A stretch of DNA of 64,000 nt from UMGS1590 sp900552455 (GTDB taxonomy: Bacteria > Bacillota > Peptococcia > Peptococcales > Peptococcaceae): contig OZ007004.1 in the NCBI GenBank assembly GCA_963931105.1, forward strand, positions 1,240,001-1,304,000. Reading direction: 5' to 3'. Every line of letters begins with the position of its first letter. Position 1 is the stretch's first letter. Under the pieces are notes generated by a model. The model had not been told where the DNA came from and did no database searches. It saw only the letters and a list, made by a program, of their open reading frames with translations. Positions 30,613-40,034 of the stretch are shown in pieces. Made by a program: the position numbers and the translations under genes.

Positions 30613-31545
30613 ATGAATGTGCAAGCGAGCATTAGCTTGGACCATGTGGATAAGATTCTCGGCAAGGCGAAGCGGGTGGACGATCTCTCGCTCGAGCTGG
30701 CGGCTGGGAAGATCTACGGCCTGCTGGGGCCGAATGGCTCTGGCAAGACAACGATCCTGCATCTGATCTGTGGGCTGTACAAGCCGGACCGCGGCACGAT
30801 CCGCGTGCTGGGGATGGATCCTGTGCGTGACCACAAAGCGGTGCGCAGCGCCATTGGCTTGCTGCCCCAGAGCACGGCGCTGTATCCGGAGCTTTCGGCA
30901 CGGGAAAATCTGCGCTTTCATGCGGCGCTCTATCTGCCGAAGGGCGCAGACGCGGAAGCGCGCATCAGTGAAATTTTGCAGCTCGTGGATCTGGAAGCGC
31001 GGGCGGATGAGCCGGTGAAAAACTATTCTGGCGGCATGAGTCGGCGGCTTGGCATCGGACGTGCGCTTTTGAACGATCCGCAGATCCTGCTTCTGGATGA
31101 GCCAACGCTGGGCGTGGATGTGCAGAGCACGCACCGCATCCATGAGTACATCCGCGCCCTCGGCCGTGCAGGCAAGACCGTCGTTGTGGCGACGAACATC
31201 ATGGCCGAAGCCGACGCGCTCTGCGACGAGGTGGTGATCATCGACCGCGGGCGCAAGATCTGCGCTGGTGCGCCGCAGCAGCTGAAGGATGCCCTCGGCG
31301 CGGCGACGATCCAGCTGCGGCTGAAAGCCGGAAGTGCGCATTCAGATGCGGCGCTGCAGAAGCTGCTCGGCGATTTTCACCGCGAAGCAGATGGAACGCT
31401 TGTCGTCAGCGCGCCGCATGGCGAGCAGGATCTGGCAAAGGTGCTGGAAGCGCTGGCAGGCACGCCGATCGAGCGCATTACGCTGCAAAAGCCGAGCCTC
31501 GACGATGTGTTTCTGCATCACACCGGCAGAAATCTGCGGGAGTAG
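30613..31545 (+). CDS. ABC transporter ATP-binding protein (drug/lipid exporter type)
   Basis: 310 residues. Walker A is GPNGSGKTT, the signature NYSGGMSRRLGIG, and Walker B ILLLDEPTLGVDV. The class is that of DrrA/CcmA-like ATPases, with a C-terminal extension of about 80 residues ending KPSLDDVFLHHTGRNL, typical of the DrrA group. It pairs with two ABC-2 permeases that follow. The start at 30613 (ATG) is preferred over an in-frame GTG at 30604. Confidence 0.9.
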   Translation: MNVQASISLDHVDKILGKAKRVDDLSLELAAGKIYGLLGPNGSGKTTILHLICGLYKPDRGTIRVLGMDPVRDHKAVRSAIGLLPQSTALYPELSARENLRFHAALYLPKGADAEARISEILQLVDLEARADEPVKNYSGGMSRRLGIGRALLNDPQILLLDEPTLGVDVQSTHRIHEYIRALGRAGKTVVVATNIMAEADALCDEVVIIDRGRKICAGAPQQLKDALGAATIQLRLKAGSAHSDAALQKLLGDFHREADGTLVVSAPHGEQDLAKVLEALAGTPIERITLQKPSLDDVFLHHTGRNLRE

Positions 31546-31557
31546 GAGGTGGGGCAG

Positions 31558-32637
31558 ATGCGCTTATGGGCGATCATGATGAAGGAATTGCGCGCGGTGC
31601 GCGAAGATCCGTCGTTTCACCTGGCGGCGCTGGTTTCGCCGCTGCTCTTTCTGCTGGCGTTTTCGCTGATGCTCTCGTCAGGCATTGTGCTGCCGTTGGC
31701 GACTTATCCAGACGCCGGGGAAAGCGCTTTTCTGCAGGGCGTGGCGGACTATCGTGCGCCGGACGGCACGCCGTATCTGTCGCTTTCGCCGGCGGCTGCG
31801 GATGTGCCGCGCTCCGATGCGGAGAATGATCTGCTCGTCGTCGTGCAGGAGCCGCAGCTGGAAAACGGCGTGCTCTCCGGTGAGCTGATCCATTACGTCA
31901 ACGATGTCAACAAAAACATGACGAAAAATTACCGCAACCGCGTCGACGGCGCTGTCCGTCAGACGATCGACGCGCTGCGGGAGGACGGCGGTGTGACGGT
32001 GCGCGAGCACACGCGCTACGCCGAGGATATTCCCTGGGATACAGGCTTTGGCGTGAGTGTGCTGGTGTTCAGCCTGATGCTTTCGGGGCTGCTCTTTGGC
32101 ATGCTTGCAATGACGAGCGAATGGTCGGACCGCACGACGACGCTACTCAGGCTGGCGCCGGCGTCGCCGCGCTTGCTGATCTGCGGGAAGCTTTTGGCGG
32201 GGTTGGTCAAATGTGTCTGCGCCGGCGCGGCATTTCTGGCGGTGTTCACGCTGCTATCCGGCGCGCTGCCGGTGCATGTGCTGGCTTTTGCCGGTGTACT
32301 GCTGCTTGTCTACGCGAGCTTTCTCTGTCTGGGGATGTGCCTGGGATTGGTTATCCACTCGGCACTGACGGCATTTCTGATCTCGCTGGTGTCGGCGCTG
32401 GTGCTCTGGGTCGGTGGCGGAGGATTTGGGCCGCTGTCGTATTTCGGCGCGGTGGCGAATATCCTTGGCGCGCTCAATCCGGCGACGTACGCGATCGAGC
32501 TGGTGCGCTGGTGCTATTTCGGCGGCGCGGGCGCACTCGCTCTCCAGAGCGCGGCGCTCGTGCTTGCGGCTGCTGTGTCACTGGCGGTGGTTCTCGCGGT
32601 CTACAGCCGCTGGACGCGCGGAGAGGAGGGACGATGA
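31558..32637 (+). CDS. ABC-2 type permease A
   Basis: 359 residues: one N-terminal helix (FHLAALVSPLLFLLAFSLML), an extracytoplasmic domain of about 140 residues, then five to six helices, the YhgE/ABC-2 membrane type. AGGAGGTG lies eight bases before ATG 31558. Its 3' end overlaps the start of permease B (ATGATGA), so the two form a heterodimer encoded together. Confidence 0.88.
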   Translation: MRLWAIMMKELRAVREDPSFHLAALVSPLLFLLAFSLMLSSGIVLPLATYPDAGESAFLQGVADYRAPDGTPYLSLSPAAADVPRSDAENDLLVVVQEPQLENGVLSGELIHYVNDVNKNMTKNYRNRVDGAVRQTIDALREDGGVTVREHTRYAEDIPWDTGFGVSVLVFSLMLSGLLFGMLAMTSEWSDRTTTLLRLAPASPRLLICGKLLAGLVKCVCAGAAFLAVFTLLSGALPVHVLAFAGVLLLVYASFLCLGMCLGLVIHSALTAFLISLVSALVLWVGGGGFGPLSYFGAVANILGALNPATYAIELVRWCYFGGAGALALQSAALVLAAAVSLAVVLAVYSRWTRGEEGR

Positions 32638-33764
32638 TGCGACTTTTTCTTGCAGAACTGAAAAAGCTGCTGCTGCTTTTCAAGGCCGATCCTCGGGCGC
32701 TCGCTGCCGGGCTCATTGCGCCGACGGTGATCCTGCTTGTTTTTGCGTTGACCTTTGGCGATTTCACCTCGCTTAAGCTCGCCTGGGTCGACGAGGATGA
32801 AAGCAGTTACAGCGCGCAGCTTGAGGAATCGATCTTCAGCCAGATCTCCCCCCTCGGCGACCGGCCATATTTTGAAGCGGTTGTAGCGGAGCGCGAAGAA
32901 GCGCAGGCGCTTTACGATGCTGGCAAGGTGAACGGCATTGTCGCCTGCAGCGAAGGATTCGGCGCGGCGCTGGCGCGTGGCGAAAATGGCGTTATCGATT
33001 ACAGCTTCAACAATTACAACACAGACATGGCGAAAAATCTGCGCCTTTATCTAGAAGAAGGCATCCTCGATTTCTACCGCGCCACCGACAGCGATCTGCA
33101 GCTTGAGGTGCGCGAGGTGATCAATGTGGACGCGCAGCTGCCGTGGTTTGACATCATTGCAGTGGCGGTTTTTCTGCTGGCGTTTCTCCTTGGCGCGATG
33201 TTCAACATGCTCTATCTTTTTTACACGGAAAAACACGACGACACGCTGTATGAATATCGGCTGGCGCCGTGCGGCATCTGGGCGTCGCTGGCAGCGCGGG
33301 TAGTCGTGGCGCTTTTTGCCGGCGCACTCGCGGCAGCGGTGAACGGCTTGCTCGTGTACGCGCTCACCGGGTTGAATCTGGCGCCGCATCTGCTGCAGCT
33401 GGCGCTGCCGATGCTTGTGCTGGGACTCACCTATGTGCTTTTTGCAGCGGCAGTGGCGCTGTTTGTGGGCAGCTTCAGCGGTGCTGCTGTGTTTACAATG
33501 GCGACGACGGTGGTGCTGTGGTTTCTTTCCGGTGCGACGGCGCAGATCAAATATGCCACGGGCATTCTCCGCGATATTGCGCTGGCGATCCCAAACACTT
33601 ACGGCCTCAGCCAGATGCGCGGCGCTGTCTTTGCAATGGATGCGTCCGTTGGCGGCATTCTCAGCGTTCAGGCTGGCTGGCTCATCATGCTGGGCTGGCT
33701 GGCGCTGGCGGCGATGCTGGCCTTTGCGCTCTATCATAGAAAACTGGCGTGTTCCGTCCGATAA
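32634..33764 (+). CDS. ABC-2 type permease B
   Basis: 376 residues starting at ATG 32634 (or 32637) after GAGGAGGG. Same layout as permease A: a first helix (LAAGLIAPTVILLVFALTFG), an outer domain of about 150 residues, and five to six C-terminal helices. A much longer ORF in this frame begins upstream, but it only shadows permease A. A strong terminator follows, closing the TetR operon. Confidence 0.88.
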   Translation: MMRLFLAELKKLLLLFKADPRALAAGLIAPTVILLVFALTFGDFTSLKLAWVDEDESSYSAQLEESIFSQISPLGDRPYFEAVVAEREEAQALYDAGKVNGIVACSEGFGAALARGENGVIDYSFNNYNTDMAKNLRLYLEEGILDFYRATDSDLQLEVREVINVDAQLPWFDIIAVAVFLLAFLLGAMFNMLYLFYTEKHDDTLYEYRLAPCGIWASLAARVVVALFAGALAAAVNGLLVYALTGLNLAPHLLQLALPMLVLGLTYVLFAAAVALFVGSFSGAAVFTMATTVVLWFLSGATAQIKYATGILRDIALAIPNTYGLSQMRGAVFAMDASVGGILSVQAGWLIMLGWLALAAMLAFALYHRKLACSVR

Positions 33765-33776
33765 AACTTTACAAAA

Positions 33777-33822
33777 CAGCGCGGATGATAAAATTCTTAT
33801 CATCCGCGCTGTTCTGTTTATG
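33777..33822 (+). terminator. Terminator of TetR-ABC operon
   Basis: CAGCGCGGATGATAA pairs with TTATCATCCGCGCTG, followed by TTCTGTTT. Confidence 0.85.
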
Positions 33823-33902
33823 GCGAAAAATGCCCGAGCGGATTAAGATGGGTCCATCGTTAATAGTCTGACTGATACATACTAAGGAAAGGACGATGGA
33901 TT

Positions 33903-35843
33903 ATGAACAAACATTCCAAGATCACTGTGGCGGCACTGGGCGCTGCCGGGACTGGCGCAGCGGTGGCGTTGGCGAAAAAGCGCGCCGTTGGTGAAAAGTT
34001 CCCACCGGCGGTGGCGGAATATCGCAACACAGAGCTGGGCCGCCACGTGACAAACAGCAAGGGCATCCGCTACACGAACGGCAACTACGAAGCCTTTGCG
34101 CGTCCGAAAAAACCGGAGGGTGTGGAAAACAAGCACGCGTATATTGTCGGCAGTGGGCTGGCGGCGCTGGCAGCGGCCTGCTTCCTTGTGCGCGACGGAC
34201 AGATGCCAGGCGAAAACATCCATATTCTCGAAGCGATGGATGTGGCTGGCGGCGCCTGCGATGGGATCTTCGACGCGAGCCGCGGCTACATCATGCGCGG
34301 CGGGCGCGAGATGGAGGATCATTTTGAATGTCTCTGGGATCTTTTCCGCAGCATTCCGTCGCTGGAAATCGACAATGCGTCGGTACTCGATGAATTCTAC
34401 TGGCTCAATCGCGAGGATCCAAACTATTCCCTCTGCCGCGCCACGGAAAATCGCGGCGAGGATGCGCACACCGACGGCAGATTTGGTCTCAGCACCAAGG
34501 GCGCGCTGGAGATCGTGAAGCTTTTCATGACGCCGGACGAAAAGCTCTACGACAAGACGATCGAGGATGTGTTCGACGAGGAAGTTTTTGATTCGACGTT
34601 CTGGCTCTACTGGCGCACGATGTTCGCCTTTGAAAACTGGCACAGCGCGCTGGAGATGAAGCTCTATTTCCAGCGGTTCATCCACCACATCGCTGGGCTG
34701 CCAGATTTCAGCGCGCTGAAATTTACGCGCTACAACCAGTACGAATCGCTGATCCTGCCGATGCAGAAATATCTGGAAGCGGCGGGCGTCGATTTCCGCT
34801 TTGGCGTGGAAGTGACGAATGTGATCTTCGACATCCAGGGTACGCGCAAGCAGGCGACGGCCATCGAAACGCGCGAGAAGGGCAAGGAAAGCGGCATTGT
34901 TCTGACGGAGAACGATCTCGTTTTCATCACCAACGGCAGCTGCACCGAGGGGACGATCTACGGCGATCAGGAGCATGCGCCAAATGGTGACGCCGAAGTG
35001 CGTACGAGCGGCGTCTGGAATCTCTGGAAAAACATCGCGGCGCAGGATCCTGCGTTCGGTCATCCGGAAAAATTCTGCTCGGACATCGCCAAGACAAACT
35101 GGGAATCTGCTACGGTGACCACCCTCGACGACAAGATCCTGCCATATATCGAGCGCATCTGCCAGCGCGATCCGAAAAGCGGCCATGTCGTCACCGGCGG
35201 GATCGTGAGCTGCAAGGATTCAAGCTGGCTCATGAGCTGGACGATCAACCGCCAGGGCCAGTTCAAAGTGCAGGAGCCTGAGAAGGTGTGCGTCTGGGTG
35301 TACGGACTTTTCACCGACGTGCCGGGCGATTTTGTCAAGAAACCGATGCGCGAATGCACTGGCCGCGAGATCACCGAAGAATGGCTCTATCATCTCGGCG
35401 TGCCTGTGGAGGATATTTCTCAGCTGGCGCGTGAGAGCGCTGTCTGCGTGCCAACGCTGATGCCATACATCACAGCGTTTTTCATGCCGCGCGCCAAGGG
35501 CGATCGCCCGGATGTCATTCCTGATGGTTCTGTCAACGCCGCCTTCCTCGGTCAGTTCGCCGAGACGCCGCGCGACACCGTCTTCACGACGGAATATTCT
35601 GTGCGCACAGCGATGGAAGCCGTCTACGGTCTGCTCGGCGTGGATCGTGGTGTGCCGGAGGTTTGGGGCAGCGTCTACGACGTGCGCGCGTTGCTCGACT
35701 CGAGCGTCTGCCTGATGGACGGGCGCTCGTCGCTCGATATGCTGCCGGGCGCTTTACGCAGGCCGATCGTGCGCGCCGTGCAGGGAAACGTCGTCGGCAA
35801 AGTCCTGCGCGATCACGGCGTGATCCGCGAAGATATGATCTGA
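33903..35843 (+). CDS. ohyA: Oleate hydratase (MCRA family, FAD-dependent)
   Basis: 646 residues, longer at the N-terminus than the usual 560-590. FAD-binding Rossmann motif VGSGLAALAAACFLVRDG with ILEAMDVAGGACDG; further family motifs YIMRGGREMEDHFECLWD, WRTMFAFENWHSA and RFIHHIAGLPDFS. It adds water across the cis-9 double bond of oleate or linoleate to give 10-hydroxy fatty acids, a detoxification reaction in gut bacteria. The extra N-terminal 40 or so residues include a small hydrophobic stretch (TVAALGAAGTGAAVALA) that may tether it to the membrane. Single gene between two terminators. Confidence 0.92.
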   Translation: MNKHSKITVAALGAAGTGAAVALAKKRAVGEKFPPAVAEYRNTELGRHVTNSKGIRYTNGNYEAFARPKKPEGVENKHAYIVGSGLAALAAACFLVRDGQMPGENIHILEAMDVAGGACDGIFDASRGYIMRGGREMEDHFECLWDLFRSIPSLEIDNASVLDEFYWLNREDPNYSLCRATENRGEDAHTDGRFGLSTKGALEIVKLFMTPDEKLYDKTIEDVFDEEVFDSTFWLYWRTMFAFENWHSALEMKLYFQRFIHHIAGLPDFSALKFTRYNQYESLILPMQKYLEAAGVDFRFGVEVTNVIFDIQGTRKQATAIETREKGKESGIVLTENDLVFITNGSCTEGTIYGDQEHAPNGDAEVRTSGVWNLWKNIAAQDPAFGHPEKFCSDIAKTNWESATVTTLDDKILPYIERICQRDPKSGHVVTGGIVSCKDSSWLMSWTINRQGQFKVQEPEKVCVWVYGLFTDVPGDFVKKPMRECTGREITEEWLYHLGVPVEDISQLARESAVCVPTLMPYITAFFMPRAKGDRPDVIPDGSVNAAFLGQFAETPRDTVFTTEYSVRTAMEAVYGLLGVDRGVPEVWGSVYDVRALLDSSVCLMDGRSSLDMLPGALRRPIVRAVQGNVVGKVLRDHGVIREDMI

Positions 35844-35860
35844 ACAACGCTGAACACACG

Positions 35861-35892
35861 ACAGCAGTCTGCGGGCTGCTGTCTTTTTCATT
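35861..35892 (+). terminator. Terminator after oleate hydratase
   Basis: GACAGCAG pairs with CTGCTGTC, followed by TTTTTC. Confidence 0.85.
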
Positions 35893-36036
35893 TAAGGCTT
35901 CATTTGTTTTTCTTACAACGCCGGCACGCCGCGCCCATGGCCGACAGCAAATATTCTCCGGCAGCGCGCCGCGCGTTGCGCCTGCGGCAAAACTCTGCTA
36001 GAATAAATGGGAACGTTAAACCATTCAGGAGGCATC

Positions 36037-37446
36037 ATGGATAACGAGAAGAAAAAAGCGCCGGTCTCCGCAGAGGAAACGATCCGCCACGACAAGCAGG
36101 GCGTTTCCCACAGACAGGGCAGCTTTGATATGGATAAATTGCGCCGCGATCTCGAGGACAGCAAACGGCTGCACGAGGAAGCGCGCCGCAAAAAACAGGA
36201 GCAGGCGCGCCAGGCGCAAGCGGAAAGCGCCATGCGCGCAGCAGAACGCGCGGCCAATAATAAGCAGGCGCCGCAGCAAAAATCCGTGCCGAAAAAAACT
36301 GCCGCCCAGCAGCGCGCAGCGAGCGAAGAGGCGCGCAGCATGCCGAGCAAGGCAGAGCGTCAGGCTGAGCGCGCGCAGCAGAAAAAGCAGGCAAAGGAAG
36401 CTGTGCATGCTGCAGCGGCTGCTGTCACCAGGAAAAAGGAAAAGCCGAAGAAAGAGCGAAAACCCCACAAGCCGCTGCGCGAGCGCAAGGGTTGCGGCTG
36501 TCTCTTTTATCTGATCCTGCTCTTTGTCTTCCTCGGCGTCGCGTTTGCAGCGCTGTGGATGGTGCGCGCCCACAATGCGCCGACACCGATCGATCAGATT
36601 CCGGCGTCTGAGCGCGCAGCTGTGGCGATGGAGCGGGAAAAATCCAACGTTTATCTGCTCCTGGCCGGCACAGACCAGCGCGCCGATGAAGCGTCCCGCA
36701 GCGACACGATCATGTATGCGGCGCTGCGTCCGGTGGATCGCAAGATCGAAATGGTCAGCATTCCGCGCGATTCGCTGGTGGAAATCCCTGGCGTTGGCGA
36801 GGACAAGATCAACGCGTCGCTGGCCTACGGCGGCGTGGAGCTGCTTCAGGAAACAGTGGAAAATCTCGTCGACAATCCGGTGGATCACACGGTGCTGATC
36901 AATTTTGAAAGCTTCGCAGACATCATCGACGCCATGGGTGGCATCCGCATCAACGTCGAAGAGGATATGTATCTGCCGGAAGAAGGCATCGATCTCAAAG
37001 TTGGCGAGCAAAAGCTCGACGGCCACGATGCGCTGGCGTTTGTGCGCTGGCGCGGCGACGGCACCGGCGATATCGGCCGTATGGAGCGTCAGAGCGAATT
37101 CATGCAGGCGCTCAGCGAAAAAGTGCGCCATCTCACGCCGTGGCGCGCAGCCATGACGCTGTGGACAGTGCAGCGGGAGATCGACACCGACATGTCGATC
37201 CTCGATATCTTGAAGCTGGGCTGGGATTTCATCGGCATGAGCGGCGACGCGCTGGAAGTGCAGCATTTTACCTACGACACACCGTATATTAACGGCATTA
37301 GCTACGTCATCCTCGATGACCAGAGCGTCGATGAAACGATCCAGTTCATGAAATATGGCACCATCATCGACGGCAGCTACAGCGATGAAAGCGGAGCCGA
37401 GAGCGGCTATTATGGCGACGGAACAGACGAGAGTGGCTATTATTAA
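36037..37446 (+). CDS. LytR-CpsA-Psr (LCP) family wall-polymer transferase
   Basis: 469 residues from ATG 36037 (CAGGAGG upstream). About 150 charged, Lys/Arg/Gln-rich cytoplasmic residues precede a single helix (CLFYLILLFVFLGVAFAALW) and an extracellular LCP domain with SDTIMYAALRPVDRKIEMVS and IPRDSLVEIPG and the conserved arginines. LCP proteins attach teichoic acids or capsule to peptidoglycan. The C-terminus ends in a Gly/Tyr/Ser/Asp tail. The long cytoplasmic arm, probably coiled coil, is unusual in length. A wall-polymer glycosyltransferase gene lies 1.6 kb downstream. Confidence 0.9.
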   Translation: MDNEKKKAPVSAEETIRHDKQGVSHRQGSFDMDKLRRDLEDSKRLHEEARRKKQEQARQAQAESAMRAAERAANNKQAPQQKSVPKKTAAQQRAASEEARSMPSKAERQAERAQQKKQAKEAVHAAAAAVTRKKEKPKKERKPHKPLRERKGCGCLFYLILLFVFLGVAFAALWMVRAHNAPTPIDQIPASERAAVAMEREKSNVYLLLAGTDQRADEASRSDTIMYAALRPVDRKIEMVSIPRDSLVEIPGVGEDKINASLAYGGVELLQETVENLVDNPVDHTVLINFESFADIIDAMGGIRINVEEDMYLPEEGIDLKVGEQKLDGHDALAFVRWRGDGTGDIGRMERQSEFMQALSEKVRHLTPWRAAMTLWTVQREIDTDMSILDILKLGWDFIGMSGDALEVQHFTYDTPYINGISYVILDDQSVDETIQFMKYGTIIDGSYSDESGAESGYYGDGTDESGYY

Positions 37447-37454
37447 AAAGGAGA

Positions 37455-37492
37455 AACAGGGCATTGTGTCTGCGCAATGCCCTACTTTTATG
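37455..37492 (+). terminator. Terminator after LCP gene
   Basis: AGGGCATTG pairs with CAATGCCCT, followed by ACTTTTAT. Confidence 0.75.
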
Positions 37493-37538
37493 GCTGACTG
37501 CTTTGCAGGGAAAAATAGCTGGTAAAAATGATAAGTAG

Positions 37539-37620
37539 TTGTCAAACTATGAAATGACTTGTCAAAATTTGATATTTACTTTTCAAATTTTGTCCTCTGA
37601 TTGTCAAACTGCTTGTCAAA
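37539..37620 (+). promoter_or_regulatory. Five TTGTCAAA repeats ahead of Schlafen-like gene
   Basis: TTGTCAAA occurs at 37539, 37559, 37601 and 37613, and TTTTCAAA at 37580. The first four are spaced 20, 21 and 21 bp, two helical turns apart. They fill the upstream region of the gene at 37669 and are probably operator sites. Confidence 0.6.
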
Positions 37621-37668
37621 GTCAGATGGAGAATCTATAATGAAGAAAACGTCAAGGGAGGGAAGATT

Positions 37669-39111
37669 GTGCAGGAGGAAAGTCTCAAACGATTGGTGGC
37701 AGACATCCAAGCCAGAAAAACAGAAACACAAACGATCGAATTAAAGGCTGCAACCAAAGGCTGTCCGACACGGCTGTATGACACGTTGTCGTCTTTTTCA
37801 AATCAGGATGATGGTGGCATTATCGTTTTTGGCATTGATGAACGTGACGATTATGCGGTGACGGGTGTCTATGATTCACAGGACCTGCAAAAACGGGTCA
37901 CTGAGCAGTGCAAGCAGATGGAGCCGCCAGTACGCGCGTTGTTCACGATCACCGAGCTGCAGGGAAAGGTTGTTGTGGCTGCTGAAATTCCTGGCGCTGA
38001 TCTGGCGGTACGTCCGGTTTTTTACAAAGGCGTTGGCCGCATTAAGGGCTCTTATATCCGCGTGGGAGAATCAGATGAGCTTATGAGCGAATATGAGATT
38101 TACAGCTACGAGGCTTTTCGCAAGAGAATCAAAGATGATCTGCGCCCGGTTGATCATGCTCGGATGACGTTGTTTGATGCGGAACGGTTGGAAAATTATT
38201 TGGCGATGGTGAAGCGGGAACGAAAAAATTTGGCGGAAAACGTGTCAGATCAGGAAATCCTGGAATTGATGGGCGTTACCGTGGACGGCGTGCCTTCGTT
38301 GGCTGGCGTGATGGTTTTCTCGAAATATCCGCAGGCGTATTTTCCGCAGCTGTGCATTACGGCAGTATCGCTTCCGGGCACAGAAATGGGAGATGTAGGA
38401 GACGTTGGCGAACGGTTTATTGATAATAAACGCATCACCGGCCCTATTCCAGATATGCTGGAGGAAGCCGTTGAATTTGTCATGCGCAATAGCCGGACAA
38501 AAACGATTATTGATGACAGCGGACGCCGTGCAGATCAGCCAGAATATCCGGTGAAGGCAATCCGTGAAGCGATTTTGAATGCGATGGTGCATCGCGATTA
38601 TAGCGTTTACACAGACAGTCGACCTATTCAGATCGAAATGTACAGAGATCGCATTGAAATTGCCAATCCGGGTGGCTTATATGGAAAGATTCCGATTGAT
38701 TCATTGGGGAAAGCGCGACCAGAGACGCGCAATGTGATTCTGGCAAATATCCTCGAATTGCTAAAGGTAACAGAAAATCGCTATTCCGGCATTCCGACGA
38801 TGCGTACAGAATGTATGCACGCCGGAATGTCCATGCCTGTTTTTGAAGTGCGGCATGGGGAATTTAAAGTCACAATGAAAAATACGATTTTTCGAGAGAA
38901 TTCAACTTCTGAAAATGCGATTTTAGATTTTTGCACGGTGCCAAGGTCACGTGCAGAGCTTGTTGCATTTACAGGAAAATCGCGGACGTATACTATGTCC
39001 AATTTGATTAAGCCGCTCTTAACATCCGGAAAGTTGAAGATGACTTTGCCGGAGAAACCGAAAAGTTCAAAACAACGATTTGTAAAAGCGAAAAAGGAGA
39101 ATGAACCATGA
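37669..39111 (+). CDS. Schlafen/AlbA_2-domain putative regulator with HATPase-like C-terminus
   Basis: 480 residues starting at GTG after GGGAGGG. The N-terminal AlbA_2 domain is seen in ETQTIELKAATKGCPTRLYD and SSFSNQDDGGIIVFGIDE; the middle carries the HATPase_c_4-type motif REAILNAMVHRDYS and IEIANPGGLYG, and the C-terminus a winged-helix-like DFCTVPRSRAELVAF. Such proteins are often annotated as RecG-like helicases or transcriptional regulators; no helicase motor is present. Five upstream repeats may be its own binding sites. Its stop overlaps the start of the next gene (ATGA). Confidence 0.8.
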   Translation: MQEESLKRLVADIQARKTETQTIELKAATKGCPTRLYDTLSSFSNQDDGGIIVFGIDERDDYAVTGVYDSQDLQKRVTEQCKQMEPPVRALFTITELQGKVVVAAEIPGADLAVRPVFYKGVGRIKGSYIRVGESDELMSEYEIYSYEAFRKRIKDDLRPVDHARMTLFDAERLENYLAMVKRERKNLAENVSDQEILELMGVTVDGVPSLAGVMVFSKYPQAYFPQLCITAVSLPGTEMGDVGDVGERFIDNKRITGPIPDMLEEAVEFVMRNSRTKTIIDDSGRRADQPEYPVKAIREAILNAMVHRDYSVYTDSRPIQIEMYRDRIEIANPGGLYGKIPIDSLGKARPETRNVILANILELLKVTENRYSGIPTMRTECMHAGMSMPVFEVRHGEFKVTMKNTIFRENSTSENAILDFCTVPRSRAELVAFTGKSRTYTMSNLIKPLLTSGKLKMTLPEKPKSSKQRFVKAKKENEP

Positions 39112-39836
39112 GACACGATGTATTGGGCGTCGGTATCGACGCTGTGACAGAAGCGCAGGCGCTGGATATTATTACCGGCTTTGTGCGTGAGGGAGGCGCG
39201 CATCAGGTGGTGACGGCCAATCCTGAGATCCTCGACAACGCAACGCGCACGCCTGCGCTGCACGCGTTGATCCGTCGCGCTGCGCTGGTGACTGCGGACG
39301 GTCAGGGGGTGCTTTTGGCTGGGCGCATCCTCGGCACGCCGTTTCCTGCACGCGTGACCGGGATCGAGCTGGCAGAAGCGCTCTGCCGCGAAAGCGCAGC
39401 GCGCGGGCTCTCGCTCTATTTCCTCGGCGCAGCGCCGGGCGTTGTCGACGAAGCGGCAGAAAAAATGCGTGCCGCTTATCCTGGTGTCAGGATCGTCGGC
39501 ACGCATCACGGCTATTTCAAAAAGGAAGGGCCAGCAGCGGTGCTCGCTGATATCAAAGCGACCAAGCCGGATATTCTCCTCGTCGGCATGGGCTCGCCGT
39601 ATCAGGAGCAGTTCATCGATGAACACCTGGCAGAATGTGGAGTCAGCGTCGGCATCGGCGTTGGCGGCAGCTTCGACGTGCTCTCCGGTCGTGTGGAGCG
39701 CGCGCCGGAGATCTTCATCCGGCTCAAGCTGGAATGGCTCTATCGCATCGCCAGCGATCGCAAGCGCTGGAAACGCGCACTGGCGCTGCCGCGCTTTGTG
39801 CTCAAGGTGCTGCGCCAGCGCTTTGTAAAACGATAA
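39108..39836 (+). CDS. tagA: WecG/TagA/CpsF family glycosyltransferase
   Basis: 242 residues. Family motifs are ITGFVREGGAHQVVTANPEI, TADGQGVLLAGRILGTP, LSLYFLGAAPGVVDEAAEKM and GMGSPYQEQFI. TagA transfers N-acetylmannosamine onto undecaprenyl-PP-GlcNAc in wall teichoic acid linkage-unit synthesis at the inner membrane face. Start ATG overlaps the upstream stop, so it is translationally coupled to the AlbA_2 gene, although the two have no obvious common task. An LCP ligase lies nearby. Confidence 0.92.
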   Translation: MRHDVLGVGIDAVTEAQALDIITGFVREGGAHQVVTANPEILDNATRTPALHALIRRAALVTADGQGVLLAGRILGTPFPARVTGIELAEALCRESAARGLSLYFLGAAPGVVDEAAEKMRAAYPGVRIVGTHHGYFKKEGPAAVLADIKATKPDILLVGMGSPYQEQFIDEHLAECGVSVGIGVGGSFDVLSGRVERAPEIFIRLKLEWLYRIASDRKRWKRALALPRFVLKVLRQRFVKR

Positions 39837-39852
39837 AGACACTTGATAACAA

Positions 39853-39908
39853 CGCCCGTCGGTGGTCGGCACGCGTCAGCACGCGGTTTATCACTGATGG
39901 GCGATTTT
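39853..39908 (+). terminator. Probable terminator after tagA
   Basis: CGCCCGTC pairs imperfectly with GATGGGCG across a structured loop, followed by ATTTTCTTT. Confidence 0.5.
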
Positions 39909-39909
39909 C

Positions 39910-39937
39910 TTTACATAGATTTAACAAAGAGTTTACC
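39910..39937 (+). promoter_or_regulatory. Pho-box-like repeats before nptA-1
   Basis: TTTACA (39910), TTAACA (39921) and TTTACC (39932) in an exact 11-bp period. This matches the Gram-positive PhoP box of TTAACA-type direct repeats. Confidence 0.65.
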
Positions 39938-40034
39938 GAAACACGGTTGCACTGTCCGCCGTGGGCGTGCTATCCTATCATTGTTAAGAAAATGTAAGCG
40001 CTCTGTTAAACTGAAAGGGTGGACGTAATCGATC

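Noticed and set aside
39853..39908. A third copy of the SLH leader hairpin before nptA-1
   Set aside because: Shares CGTCGGTGG-like bases but lacks the TGCGT/GGCGTG internal loop; better explained as the tagA terminator.
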